This document shows, piece by piece, positions 18,242 to 27,054 of a stretch of DNA of 64,000 nt. The notes beneath the pieces are model-generated. The model was not told the origin of the DNA and searched no databases. It saw only the letters and a program-made list of their open reading frames with translations. Each line of letters starts with the position of its first letter. The first letter of the stretch is position 1. Made by a program: the position numbers and the translations under genes. This stretch comes from Clostridioides difficile_A (GTDB taxonomy: Bacteria > Bacillota > Clostridia > Peptostreptococcales > Peptostreptococcaceae), in NCBI GenBank assembly GCA_945909635.1, contig OX246690.1, forward strand, positions 1,860,001 to 1,924,000, in the 5' to 3' direction.

Positions 18242-19087
18242 ATGATTAAGGTTGATAATTTATCATTTAGTTACACAGATAGGGATTTTTTGCAAAATAT
18301 TAATTTTAAAGTAGGGAAGGGGGAAATACTAGGATTCTTAGGTCCATCTGGGGCAGGAAAATCAACACTACAAAAGATTCTAATTGGCATGATAACCAAT
18401 TACAAAGGAAGTGTAGTTGTTAATGGAATAGAAAGTAAAAAATGTTCAAATAAATTTTATGAAAATATAGGTGTTGATTTTGAATTTCCAAGTTTGTATG
18501 AAAAATTGACTGCAATAGAAAATCTAAAATATTTTGGTTCTTTATATTCCAAAAAATTGCTACCTATTGATGAACTATTAAAATCAGTAGGTTTAGAAAA
18601 TGAAGGAAATAAAAAGATATCTGAATATTCAAAAGGGATGAAATCTAGACTAAATTTTATAAAAGCTTTATTACATAATCCAGATATTTTATTTTTGGAT
18701 GAACCAACAAGTGGTCTTGACCCATCAAACAGCAAAGTTATGAAAGACATAATTTTATCAGAAAAATCTAAAGGTAAAACTATTATCTTAACAACTCATA
18801 ATATGCTGGATGCAACAGAGCTTTGTGATAGGGTAGCGTTTATTGTAAATGGAAAAATATCTGCATTAGATACACCACATAACCTTATCATGTCAAAAGG
18901 AGCTATAAAAATCAGATATACTTATTTTGATAATGGAGAAAAAACTTCTGAATGTTTTTTGAACAATACTAGTAATGACAAAAATTTGAATATGCTTATT
19001 GAAAAAAATAAACTTTTATCAATACATAGTAGCGAACCAACATTAAATGATATTTTCATTGAGATAACAGGGAGGAACTTACAATGA
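18242..19087 (+). CDS. ABC transporter ATP-binding protein
   Basis: 281 residues. Walker A GPSGAGKST, signature EYSKGMKSRL, Walker B ILFLDEPTSGLDP, H-loop TTHNM. This is the subtype that serves two ABC-2 membrane subunits in drug or bacteriocin export. The final ATG of the next gene overlaps its stop (ATGA), so the three genes are one translationally coupled unit. Confidence 0.93.
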   Translation: MIKVDNLSFSYTDRDFLQNINFKVGKGEILGFLGPSGAGKSTLQKILIGMITNYKGSVVVNGIESKKCSNKFYENIGVDFEFPSLYEKLTAIENLKYFGSLYSKKLLPIDELLKSVGLENEGNKKISEYSKGMKSRLNFIKALLHNPDILFLDEPTSGLDPSNSKVMKDIILSEKSKGKTIILTTHNMLDATELCDRVAFIVNGKISALDTPHNLIMSKGAIKIRYTYFDNGEKTSECFLNNTSNDKNLNMLIEKNKLLSIHSSEPTLNDIFIEITGRNLQ

Positions 19088-19767
19088 GACTAAAAAACCT
19101 TATAGTAGGAGATATAAAGTTTCAATTTAAATATGGTTTTTATTTTTTATATATTATTTTAAGTATTATATATATTTGTGTTATCAATGTATTTCCGACT
19201 TTTATGAGAGAAAAGATAGCCATAATTATGATTTATTCTGACCCAGCAGCAATGGGATTGTTTTTTATGGGGGCTATTGTACTTCTTGAGAAAAGTCAAC
19301 GAGTTTTAAATTCTTTAACTGTATCTCCAGTAAAAGTGTCAGAATACATTTTATCAAAGGTAATTTCACTAGGAATAATATCTAGTATTGTTGCTATATT
19401 TATTGCCAGTGCAGTAAATTTAGATAACATTGTAATAATAATTATAGGAACTTTTTTTTCTTCTGTTATATTTTCTTTACTTGGATTGATGATTGCAAGT
19501 AGAGTATCTAGCTTAAATAAGTTTATTGTTTCAACTATTCCTATTGAGATTATATGTTTTATTCCACCAATACTCAATGTATTTATTGATACAAAATCAT
19601 ATATAGATTTTTATCCTTTTAATGTATGTATTTCTCTTATTAGTGGGGATAAAAGTTTTATAGTAATTAATATTTTAATTTTAATATTAATGATAATAAT
19701 AACTTATTTTATAACCTATTATTTTATTTGTAGTAGTTGGAAAAAGGTAGGTGGAGTAAAATTATGA
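19084..19767 (+). CDS. ABC-2 type permease, first subunit
   Basis: 227 residues, about six membrane segments, starting with a short cytoplasmic helix (MRLKNLIVGDIKFQFKYGF). The segment after the second helix reads VLLEKSQRVLNSLTVSPVKVSEYILSKVIS, the usual amphipathic motif of ABC-2 fluoroquinolone/bacitracin-type exporters. Substrate unknown. Confidence 0.88.
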   Translation: MRLKNLIVGDIKFQFKYGFYFLYIILSIIYICVINVFPTFMREKIAIIMIYSDPAAMGLFFMGAIVLLEKSQRVLNSLTVSPVKVSEYILSKVISLGIISSIVAIFIASAVNLDNIVIIIIGTFFSSVIFSLLGLMIASRVSSLNKFIVSTIPIEIICFIPPILNVFIDTKSYIDFYPFNVCISLISGDKSFIVINILILILMIIITYFITYYFICSSWKKVGGVKL

Positions 19768-20480
19768 TAAAGATTATAAATGCTTTTAAACAAGAGTTTG
19801 GACAAGTTAAAAGAGATGCAATCCTTTTTGCAGTATGTGTTTCTCCAATACTGTGTGGAGTATTTATAAAATTTGGAATACCATTAATACAAGATATATT
19901 GTCTGATAAGTTTTACTATCAGTTAAATTTAAAGTCATATTTCTTGATGTTTGATTTGCTTATGGCTTTTATTACACCTTTTATGTTCTCCTTTGCTTCT
20001 ACAATGGTCATATTAGGAGAGATTGATGACAATATTTCAAGGTATTTAATAGTAACCCCACTTGGTAAAACTGGTTATCTTATTTCAAGACTTGGAATAC
20101 CAACTATTTTAGCATTTGTTATTACAGTAGTTTTATTAATGATTTTTTCTTTAACTAAAATCACTTTCTTGTCAAACATATTAATTTCTTTAATAGCTTT
20201 GTTACAAGCAACCATTACATCAATGTTGGTGATTTCTTTATCCTCAAATAAATTGGAAGGAATGGCTATTACTAAATTATCAGGTGTTTTTATAATGGGT
20301 ATTTTAGCACCATTTTTTATTTTTAATAGAGTACAATATATTCTCTTTTTCTTGCCAACATTTTGGTTGTCAAAGGCGTTTAAGGAAAGTAATTATATAT
20401 ATGTATTTATTTCATTTTTTATATCATTAGTATGGATTTTTTTACTATTTAAAAAATTTAGTAAAAAAATAATCAAGTAA
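19764..20480 (+). CDS. ABC-2 type permease, second subunit
   Basis: 238 residues, about six membrane segments. The start at 19764 overlaps the previous stop (ATGA) and has GGTGG upstream; a longer frame from 19737 is less likely. The loop LGEIDDNISRYLIVTPLGKTGYLISRLGIPT is homologous to that of the first subunit, so the two probably form a heterodimer with the ATPase. Confidence 0.88.
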   Translation: MIKIINAFKQEFGQVKRDAILFAVCVSPILCGVFIKFGIPLIQDILSDKFYYQLNLKSYFLMFDLLMAFITPFMFSFASTMVILGEIDDNISRYLIVTPLGKTGYLISRLGIPTILAFVITVVLLMIFSLTKITFLSNILISLIALLQATITSMLVISLSSNKLEGMAITKLSGVFIMGILAPFFIFNRVQYILFFLPTFWLSKAFKESNYIYVFISFFISLVWIFLLFKKFSKKIIK

Positions 20481-20496
20481 GACAATTTATAGAATG

Positions 20497-20555
20497 AATG
20501 TAAGGTTAATTTGACATTGAGGGTAAAAAATGTTACATTTGAAATGTAAGGTTAA
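20497..20555 (+). promoter_or_regulatory. Promoter with palindrome and direct repeats before the XRE gene
   Basis: AATGTAAGGTTAA occurs twice (20498-20510 and 20543-20555). Between them TTGACA (20511-20516) and TACATT (20534-20539) are 17 bp apart. A perfect 17-bp palindrome TTACATTTGAAATGTAA (20533-20549) covers the -10 box. Autorepression by the XRE protein is likely. Confidence 0.65.
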
Positions 20556-20576
20556 CATTACATGAATGGAGTATGT

Positions 20577-20831
20577 ATGAAAAATAAAATAAAGATATTA
20601 AGAGAAAATTTAGGTTTAACACAAGAACAACTTGGCATATTAGTTGGAACGTCTAGACAGGCGATAAATGCTATAGAAACTGGTAAAAATGAACCTTCAA
20701 TATGGTTAGCATATGATATTTCAAGTGTTTTTAATGAGCCAATTGAGAGTGTATTTTTATTTGAAGAAAGTGAAAGAAAATCAAGAGCACAGATAAGTAG
20801 GGGGGAACATTATGGCTCTAAGAGAGATTAG
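20577..20831 (+). CDS. XRE-family helix-turn-helix regulator
   Basis: 84 residues from ATG at 20577 (GGAG 5 nt upstream; a start at 20562 lacks one). The Cro/CI helix-turn-helix is LRENLGLTQEQLGILVGTSRQAINAIETGKNEPS. This is the short YozG-like class. Its last 20 bases overlap the start of the deformylase gene, so translation of the two is coupled. Confidence 0.92.
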   Translation: MKNKIKILRENLGLTQEQLGILVGTSRQAINAIETGKNEPSIWLAYDISSVFNEPIESVFLFEESERKSRAQISRGEHYGSKRD

Positions 20832-21267
20832 AACTTTTGATGATGAAATTTTAAGAAAAAAGAGTAAGTATGTAGAAAATGTAGATAATAAGATAAGAGA
20901 GATATTAAATGATATGGCAGAGACTATGTATAATACGCCAAATGGTGGAGGACTGGCTGGATGCCAAGTAGGAGTATTAAAACGATTAGTTGTTATAGAT
21001 TTAGGAGAAGGTCTTATTAAGCTTGTTAATCCTGAAATTATTAAAGAAGAAGGAGAACAAATTGTTGTTGAAGGTTGTCTAAGTTTTCCTGAAACATGGG
21101 GAAAATTAAAAAGACCGAAAAAAGTTACAGTACAAGCTTTAAATGAGTATGGTGAAAAAATAGAAATTAAAGGTTCAGGTTTTATGGCAAAATGTCTTTG
21201 TCATGAGATAGACCATTTAAATGGTATAGTTTTTACAGATAAAATTATTGAACATGTAAAGTTATAA
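20812..21267 (+). CDS. def: Peptide deformylase
   Basis: 151 residues with all three motifs: GGGLAGCQVG, EGCLSFPE and CHEIDHLNG (metal-binding Cys and two His, catalytic Glu). It removes the formyl group from new proteins in the cytosol. It is not beside fmt or the ribosome-associated genes where the housekeeping copy usually lies, so this is probably a second deformylase. Overlap with an XRE gene suggests separate regulation. Confidence 0.92.
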   Translation: MALREIRTFDDEILRKKSKYVENVDNKIREILNDMAETMYNTPNGGGLAGCQVGVLKRLVVIDLGEGLIKLVNPEIIKEEGEQIVVEGCLSFPETWGKLKRPKKVTVQALNEYGEKIEIKGSGFMAKCLCHEIDHLNGIVFTDKIIEHVKL

Positions 21268-21318
21268 GATATACTTAGGATTAAATTTAGAAAATATTTT
21301 ATAGTGAGGAGTTAAATT

Positions 21319-21780
21319 ATGAGATTATGGCATAAGGATTTAATTGATGTATTACCTAAAAATCAATTAGTAAGTCAATGGAGAGAACTACTTGCTATAA
21401 AAGGTTCTATAGATAAAAAAGGTACACCAAACCATCTATTAGTTAATAAGGTCTTGGATTATAGTATAGACGAGTTTAAGTTTTATACAAGAATTATACA
21501 TGATGAAATGTTAAAGAGAAATTATAAGCCTAATGAACTCAAATATATAAGTATATTAAAGTGGGAAAATAACAATTTCTCAAATGATATATCTAAGGTG
21601 CATAGTTTAAGTTTAGAGAATCTATATAATTCTTGGCACAATAAAATATATTTGAGGCAGTGCTTATATAATTTAGAAGAAAAAGCGACCTGTGGAGGAA
21701 TAACCATGGATGAATGGAATATATTACTTTATAAATATGGTGAAGGTTATAAATTATGGTCTGGAAATTACCTACTCTAA
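21319..21780 (+). CDS. TIGR02328 / pyrimidine dimer DNA glycosylase-family protein
   Basis: 153 residues beginning MRLWHKDLIDVLPKNQLVSQWRELLAI, typical of the family related to T4 endonuclease V. The N-terminal basic start, the internal NHLLVNKVLDYSIDEFKFYTRIIHDEMLKRNY and the tail Y-GEGYKLWSGNYL are family features. The glycosylase needs a free N-terminal Thr, absent here, so repair activity is unproven. Its neighbour is a radical SAM protein related to photoproduct lyase. Confidence 0.82.
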   Translation: MRLWHKDLIDVLPKNQLVSQWRELLAIKGSIDKKGTPNHLLVNKVLDYSIDEFKFYTRIIHDEMLKRNYKPNELKYISILKWENNNFSNDISKVHSLSLENLYNSWHNKIYLRQCLYNLEEKATCGGITMDEWNILLYKYGEGYKLWSGNYLL

Positions 21781-21833
21781 TTAATTATTATGATTTAATA
21801 TTGTGATATTATTATGTATAAAGAGGTGATTAT

Positions 21834-22736
21834 TTGTATACTAAGGTAAAATATATTCCAATAGATTGTAAAATAGCTTGTAATAAATTAAAACGAAGTA
21901 TGCCCTATAAATGGGATTTAAATATTTATCGTGGATGCGAGCATGGATGTAAATACTGCTATGCTATTTATTCTCATAAATATATTAATTCTAATAATTA
22001 TTTTGAAGAGATTTATGTGAAAACGAATATAGTAGAAAAACTTGAGAAACAACTTAGAAGCAGTAAGTGGAACAGAGAAGTAATTAATATAGGTGGTGTT
22101 ACAGATAGCTATCAACCAATAGAGGAAGATTATAAAATTATGCCAGAAATATTAAATCTATTAATAAAGTATAAGACACCAGCTATTATTTCCACAAAAT
22201 CAGATTTAATCTTGAGAGATTATGATTTGATTGACAAATTATCTAGGATTACATACATAAACATAGCATCTACAATCACAACAGTAAATAAAGATATACA
22301 AAAACTTATTGAACCAAATGGTGTAGATTCAATGAGAAGGTTTAATATGTTAAAAGAGTTCAGAAAAACTAACGCATCAGTTGGATTGCATATTATGCCA
22401 ATTATACCGTATATCACAGATGATTTTGAGAATATAAATTCTTTATTTACATATGCAAGAGAATGTAATGTACATTACGTTTTGCCTGGGATATTGTACT
22501 TACGAGGGCTAACTAGAGGTGTCTTTTTTGACTTTGTTAAAAAAGAGTTTCCTGAATTATTTAATAAATTATCAATACTATATAGTACAGGCTCAGCTAA
22601 TAGAGAGTATAAAAATCAATTGTATAAAATGGTCAATGAACTTAGAAACAAACATTATTTATCAAGTAGTTACTCTAAGGTAATGAATGAAAAATTAAAA
22701 AAAACACAAGATGTACAGTTATCTTTTTTTGATTAA
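21834..22736 (+). CDS. SPL-like radical SAM protein
   Basis: 300 residues. The cluster motif CEHGCKYCYA (CxxxCxxC) lies in YRGCEHGCKYCYAIYSHKY, as in the Rv2578c/SplB-related group. Later motifs GGVTDSYQPIEEDYK and ISTKSDLILRD match that subgroup. Unlike true spore photoproduct lyase the family has no assigned substrate. TTG start with AGAGGTGAT. It follows the DNA-glycosylase-like gene by 53 bp and may be co-transcribed. Confidence 0.87.
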   Translation: MYTKVKYIPIDCKIACNKLKRSMPYKWDLNIYRGCEHGCKYCYAIYSHKYINSNNYFEEIYVKTNIVEKLEKQLRSSKWNREVINIGGVTDSYQPIEEDYKIMPEILNLLIKYKTPAIISTKSDLILRDYDLIDKLSRITYINIASTITTVNKDIQKLIEPNGVDSMRRFNMLKEFRKTNASVGLHIMPIIPYITDDFENINSLFTYARECNVHYVLPGILYLRGLTRGVFFDFVKKEFPELFNKLSILYSTGSANREYKNQLYKMVNELRNKHYLSSSYSKVMNEKLKKTQDVQLSFFD

Positions 22737-22795
22737 TTTCAGATATAAAAAATATTTTTAGCGAAATGATTGTGAAATGTTTAAATTAAATCTTA

Positions 22796-22824
22796 TTGAC
22801 AAATATAAATATTAAATATATAAT
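22796..22824 (+). promoter_or_regulatory. Consensus sigma-A promoter of a 5' leader
   Basis: TTGACA (22796-22801) and TATAAT (22819-22824) with exactly 17 bp between. Transcription would start near 22831, about 260 nt before the next gene. Confidence 0.85.
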
Positions 22825-22830
22825 TAATTC

Positions 22831-23054
22831 ATAAAATAAAAATATGAAAGGATGATGTTGTTCGGTGATACTTGATATCATAAAATCGTTGATATAAGTA
22901 TTTCTGGAAAAGAGTGAATAAAATCAAATTTAATAAGCAAACAAAGTTAAACTACAGTTTTATTGTTGTGCTTAAAAATATTTGGTTCTATTTTACTCTT
23001 ATTTAAACTCATCTTTTTGAAGTTAAACCACAGAGTAAACTCTGTGGTTTTTTT
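22831..23054 (+). ncRNA. Leader or small RNA ending in a strong terminator, class unknown
   Basis: A ~220-nt transcript is predicted from a perfect promoter to an intrinsic terminator, with the methyltransferase start 36 nt further on. An upstream 8-mer TTTACTCT (about 22992-22999) can pair with AGAGTAAA inside the terminator hairpin and act as antiterminator. It matches no riboswitch class I know. It may be an attenuator, a riboswitch or a free small RNA. Confidence 0.5.
23026..23054 (+). terminator. Terminator before the methyltransferase gene
   Basis: AACCACAGAG pairs with CTCTGTGGTT around TAAA, then seven T. It lies between promoter and coding region, so it must be bypassed for expression. 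Confidence 0.9.
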
Positions 23055-23089
23055 ATTTTAAAAATAAAAATTTTAAGGAGTGGTATGTT

Positions 23090-23920
23090 TTGTTAAACAA
23101 ATTATGTATGTATTTAGAAAGACCAGAGCTTTACAAAAGAAGTGAAATTAATTTTTGGAATGACGAGTACATTTCAAAACAATTATTAAAAGCTCATTTA
23201 GATGTTGACTTTGAAGGAGCAAGTAGAAATTTTAACTTTATTGAGGATTCTGTAAATTGGATAGCTACAGTTGCAAGTCCAAAAGATTATCCTAAATTAA
23301 TTGATTTAGGATGTGGCCCAGGATTATATGCAGAGAGATTTGCGCAAAAAGGATATAAGGTAACCGGAATTGATTTCTCAAAACGTTCTATTAAATATGC
23401 ACAAAATAGAAATAAAGAAACGAATTTAAATATAAACTATTTATTTCAAAGTTATTTAAGTATGAATTACAATGAAGAATTTGATTTAGCTACTTTAATT
23501 TATTGTGATTATGGAGCTTTATCAACTGAAGACAGAAGATTGTTAATGGAGAAAATTTATAAAAGTTTAAAACCTGGAGGAAAATTGATATTAGATGTAT
23601 TTACAATAAATAAATACAATGATTTTGAAGAGATTAAGAGCTGGGAAATAAATGAAGATGGGGGATTTTGGAGTAGCGAAAGATATATGTGTATACAAGA
23701 TAATTGTAAATACAGTGATTATAATACACTTGAGCAAACCCTTGTGATGACAGAAAAACATGAAAATGTATTTTATATTTGGAATCACTATTTTTCAAAA
23801 GAAAGTTTCTTATTAGAAATTCAAGATATTGGATTTAAATCTGTTGAGTTTTTTAGTAATGTTAAAGGTGAGGCATATTCTGATGATAGTATGACTATGG
23901 GATTAGTTTTACAGAAATAA
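23090..23920 (+). CDS. Class I SAM-dependent methyltransferase
   Basis: 276 residues. The SAM-binding loop is LIDLGCGPGLYAERFAQKGYKVTGIDFS. The middle has DYGALSTEDRRLLMEKIYKSLKPGGKLILDVF, typical of small-molecule methyltransferases. Substrate unknown. TTG start with AAGGAGTGG. Read-through of the preceding leader terminator probably controls it. Confidence 0.9.
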   Translation: MLNKLCMYLERPELYKRSEINFWNDEYISKQLLKAHLDVDFEGASRNFNFIEDSVNWIATVASPKDYPKLIDLGCGPGLYAERFAQKGYKVTGIDFSKRSIKYAQNRNKETNLNINYLFQSYLSMNYNEEFDLATLIYCDYGALSTEDRRLLMEKIYKSLKPGGKLILDVFTINKYNDFEEIKSWEINEDGGFWSSERYMCIQDNCKYSDYNTLEQTLVMTEKHENVFYIWNHYFSKESFLLEIQDIGFKSVEFFSNVKGEAYSDDSMTMGLVLQK

Positions 23921-24010
23921 TAAATATTTCTAAATGGATAAATAAAAACTTGAAACCGATAATAATAAAATAATATAAGAAAAGCACATATATTGAAAAA
24001 TGGGAATTTT

Positions 24011-24136
24011 TATGTTACTTTTAATACATTATAAATTTACTTATACAAAAGTAAGAGTTAATATTTAGATTGTTATTTCTATATAAAATTTATTTAGATA
24101 TCTTTTAAAACAATTAATGCTATTAAAAGTAACATA
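24011..24136. repeat. 126-bp element with 16-bp terminal inverted repeats (MITE-like)
   Basis: ATGTTACTTTTAATA (24012-24026) and TATTAAAAGTAACAT (24121-24135) are perfect inverses. One more pair (T24011, A24136) makes 16 bp around 94 nt of AT-rich sequence. Both ends carry TA, as expected for an insertion at a TA target. A small hairpin TTACTT/AAGTAA lies inside. It ends 33 bp before rtcB and would fold as a large hairpin in that leader. Confidence 0.5.
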
Positions 24137-24169
24137 TATCTCAAAAGAGCTAAAAAGGATGTGATATTG

Positions 24170-25396
24170 ATGTTAGAGGTTCAAGGAAAGTGTAATAAAG
24201 CAAAAATATTTACAGATAATGTAGATAGTACAACTATAAGTCAGATAATAGAATTATGTAATCAGGAGTTTACAGCTAAGTCTAAGATAAGAATAATGCC
24301 AGATTGCCATGCAGGTGCTGGTTGTGTAATAGGTACTGTCATGACAATACAAGATAAAATTGTTCCAAATCTTGTTGGAGTTGACATAGGTTGTGGTGTT
24401 TTATGTGCAAATCTAGGCAAAATCGATTTGGATTTAAAAAAAATAGATGATTTCATAAGAGAGAAAATACCGCATGGATTTAATATAAATAAATATAGTA
24501 AGGCAAATTACAAAAAAGAAATAGAATCATTATACTGTTTAAAAGATATAGGAAAAGCAACTGAGGAATATAACAGGGCAATTGGGAGTCTTGGAGGAGG
24601 AAATCATTTCATTGAGTTAGATGAAGATAATGAAAAAAATAAGTATTTAATAATACACTCAGGTAGTAGGAATCTTGGAAATAGAGTAGCAAAATGCTAT
24701 CAAAAAAAAGCTTATGATTATTATATCAGAGCCAACAATGAATTTGAAGACGATAGTAAAAGACTTATAGAGAAGTATAAAAAGGAAAATAGAGAAGATG
24801 AGATTCAAGATGCATTGATTAGGCTTAAAAAAGAACATAACTTTACTCCTAAAATACCAAAAGATTTATGTTATTTAGAAGGAAGATTAATGGATGATTA
24901 TCTTCATGATATGGATATTATACAGAGATATGCTGAATTAAACAGAGATACAATGGCTAAAAGAATAATTGAAGAATGCATAGGTCTTAAATTTAATGAT
25001 TTAGAACATTTTCAAACTATACATAATTATATAGAAATTGAAAATAAGATATTAAGAAAAGGAGCTATAGCAGCATATGAAGGTAGAAAATTACTAATTC
25101 CTATAAACATGAGAGATGGTGTTATATTGGGAGTAGGCAAAGGCAATTTAGATTGGGTTAATTCTGCCCCTCATGGTGCAGGACGCATACTTTCAAGAGG
25201 AGAAGCTAAAAGAAATATAAATATGAAAGATTATGAAGAATCTATGAAAAATATATTTACAACAAGTGTAAATATTAAAACTATTGACGAAGCACCTCAA
25301 GCATACAAACCAATTGATGAGATTGTAGAAAATATAAGAGATTCGGTTGACATAATTAATATATTGAAACCTATTTATAATTTTAAATCAAATTAA
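24170..25396 (+). CDS. rtcB: RtcB-family RNA ligase
   Basis: 408 residues from ATG at 24170 (AAGGATGTGAT upstream; GTG at 24161 is inside that region). Metal- and GMP-binding motifs are present: PDCHAGAGCVIG, GVDIGCGV, GSLGGGNHFIEL, IHSGSRNLG and SAPHGAGRILSR. RtcB joins 2',3'-cyclic phosphate or 3'-phosphate RNA to 5'-OH RNA using GTP and Mn. It has no rtcA, rtcR or archease next to it. The reading start is ambiguous by three codons. Confidence 0.93.
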   Translation: MLEVQGKCNKAKIFTDNVDSTTISQIIELCNQEFTAKSKIRIMPDCHAGAGCVIGTVMTIQDKIVPNLVGVDIGCGVLCANLGKIDLDLKKIDDFIREKIPHGFNINKYSKANYKKEIESLYCLKDIGKATEEYNRAIGSLGGGNHFIELDEDNEKNKYLIIHSGSRNLGNRVAKCYQKKAYDYYIRANNEFEDDSKRLIEKYKKENREDEIQDALIRLKKEHNFTPKIPKDLCYLEGRLMDDYLHDMDIIQRYAELNRDTMAKRIIEECIGLKFNDLEHFQTIHNYIEIENKILRKGAIAAYEGRKLLIPINMRDGVILGVGKGNLDWVNSAPHGAGRILSRGEAKRNINMKDYEESMKNIFTTSVNIKTIDEAPQAYKPIDEIVENIRDSVDIINILKPIYNFKSN

Positions 25397-25415
25397 TAAT
25401 TGTAGGAGTAAATCG

Positions 25416-26177
25416 ATGTTAGGAATATATTTTAGTGGAACAGGTAATTCAAAATACTGTGTAGAAAAATTTTTACAAGAATACGATACAACAGCAAATT
25501 CTTATTCTATTGAAGATAGTGAACTTTTAAAATACATCCACAATCATGAGGACATTGTTTTGGGTTATCCTGTACAATATAGTAATGTACCTAAAATATT
25601 AAAAGATTTTATAATCAATAATTCATCCTTGTGGAATGGGAAACGTATTTTTATTATTGCCACTATGGCTCTGTTTAGTGGAGATGGTTCTGGTGTTTTA
25701 TCTAGAATATTTAAAAAATATGGAGCTACTACTGTTGGTGGGCTACACATAAAGATGCCAGATAGTATAGGAGATGAAAAGGTATTAAAACATTCTTTGG
25801 ATTACAATAGAAATTTAGTAATAAAAGCAGAAAATAAAATAAAGAAAGCTAGTAAAGATTTGAAGTATGGGATACCACCAAAAGATGGGTTAGATTTTTT
25901 GTGTCATATTGTAGGACTATTTGGACAAAGACTATATTTTATTAATAAAATGAATCGATATACAGACAAACTAAAAATAAATGATGATAAATGTATCATA
26001 TGTGGTAAATGTATTGATTTATGTCCAATGAATAATTTAGTAATTAAAAATGAGATGGTTGTTTCCAATAGTCAGTGTACAATGTGTTATCGGTGTGTAA
26101 ATAATTGTCCGAAGCAAGCAATCACATTATTAGGTAAAATGGTTGTTGAACAGAGTAATATTGAGAAATACATATAA
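25416..26177 (+). CDS. EFR1-type flavodoxin/ferredoxin protein
   Basis: 253 residues. An N-terminal flavodoxin-like domain (IYFSGTGNSKYCVEKF, LGYPVQYSNVPKILKDF) is followed by two [4Fe-4S] ferredoxin motifs, CIICGKCIDLCP and CTMCYRCVNNCP (about residues 192-235). Electron carrier of unknown partner. It lies 19 bp after rtcB and 31 bp before the PhzF gene, so the three may be one transcript. Confidence 0.9.
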   Translation: MLGIYFSGTGNSKYCVEKFLQEYDTTANSYSIEDSELLKYIHNHEDIVLGYPVQYSNVPKILKDFIINNSSLWNGKRIFIIATMALFSGDGSGVLSRIFKKYGATTVGGLHIKMPDSIGDEKVLKHSLDYNRNLVIKAENKIKKASKDLKYGIPPKDGLDFLCHIVGLFGQRLYFINKMNRYTDKLKINDDKCIICGKCIDLCPMNNLVIKNEMVVSNSQCTMCYRCVNNCPKQAITLLGKMVVEQSNIEKYI

Positions 26178-26208
26178 GAAAATTGAAATTAGGAAGTGAA
26201 TATAAGGA

Positions 26209-26991
26209 ATGGAATACTACATAGTTGATGCATTTACAAGTAAATTATTTAAAGGAAATCCTGCTGGAGTTTGTGTACTTGACAAGAGGTTGCCTTTGGA
26301 ATTAATGCAGAAAATAGCAGAAGAAAACAATCTGCCAGAAACTGCATTTATAGTCAAAAATAAGGAAAATTATGAATTACGATGGTTCACTCCTAAAGCA
26401 GAAATTGATTTATGTGGGCATGCAACTTTGGCAGCAGCTTATATAATATCAAATTTTATTGATAGTAATATTCAAAAAATAGAGTTTGTTACTCAAAGTG
26501 GAAATCTTAAAGTTACACGAAATGGGAATCTATATGAGTTGACATTTCCAAAACTAATGCCTACTGAAATAGAATTATCACCACAACAAATTGATTTGAT
26601 AGGTTGTATACCAAGTGCTATTTACTCTTCAAGAGATTTAATTTTATTACTAAATAGTGAACAAGAAGTTATAAATTATGTACCTAATTATGCAAATTTG
26701 CGTAAATTGACAGATTGGTTAGGTATAATAATTACAGCACAAGGGAGTAATACAGATTTTGTTTCAAGATATTTTTGTCCAGAATTAGATTCAGAGGACC
26801 CTGTAACTGGTTCATCTCATTGTAATTTAATTCCATATTGGGCTGAAAGATTGGGAAAAAATAAAATGGTAGCAACACAACTGTCTAATCGAGGTGGTAT
26901 AATTCAGTGTGAATTATTAGAAGATAATACTGTGAGAATTTCTGGTGAAGCAGTTTTATTTATGCAGGGAACAATAAAAATCGATACTTAG
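26209..26991 (+). CDS. PhzF family isomerase/epimerase
   Basis: 260 residues, diaminopimelate-epimerase-like fold. Conserved features: DAFTSKLFKGNPAGVC, catalytic Glu in NLPETAFIV, RWFTPKAEIDLCGHATLAAA, and EDPVTGSSHCNLIPYWAE near the C-terminus. Usually acts on small amino-acid-like substrates. No phenazine genes occur here. The name is a family name only. Confidence 0.92.
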   Translation: MEYYIVDAFTSKLFKGNPAGVCVLDKRLPLELMQKIAEENNLPETAFIVKNKENYELRWFTPKAEIDLCGHATLAAAYIISNFIDSNIQKIEFVTQSGNLKVTRNGNLYELTFPKLMPTEIELSPQQIDLIGCIPSAIYSSRDLILLLNSEQEVINYVPNYANLRKLTDWLGIIITAQGSNTDFVSRYFCPELDSEDPVTGSSHCNLIPYWAERLGKNKMVATQLSNRGGIIQCELLEDNTVRISGEAVLFMQGTIKIDT

Positions 26992-27010
26992 AAATTAATT
27001 GATATCAACA

Positions 27011-27039
27011 TTGACAATGATTATTAAAAAAGATAATAT
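27011..27039 (+). promoter_or_regulatory. Promoter of the yjdF riboswitch transcript
   Basis: TTGACA (27011-27016) and TAATAT (27034-27039), 17 bp apart. The start would be near 27046. Confidence 0.7.
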
Positions 27040-27054
27040 TTAATTTATAAAGAT

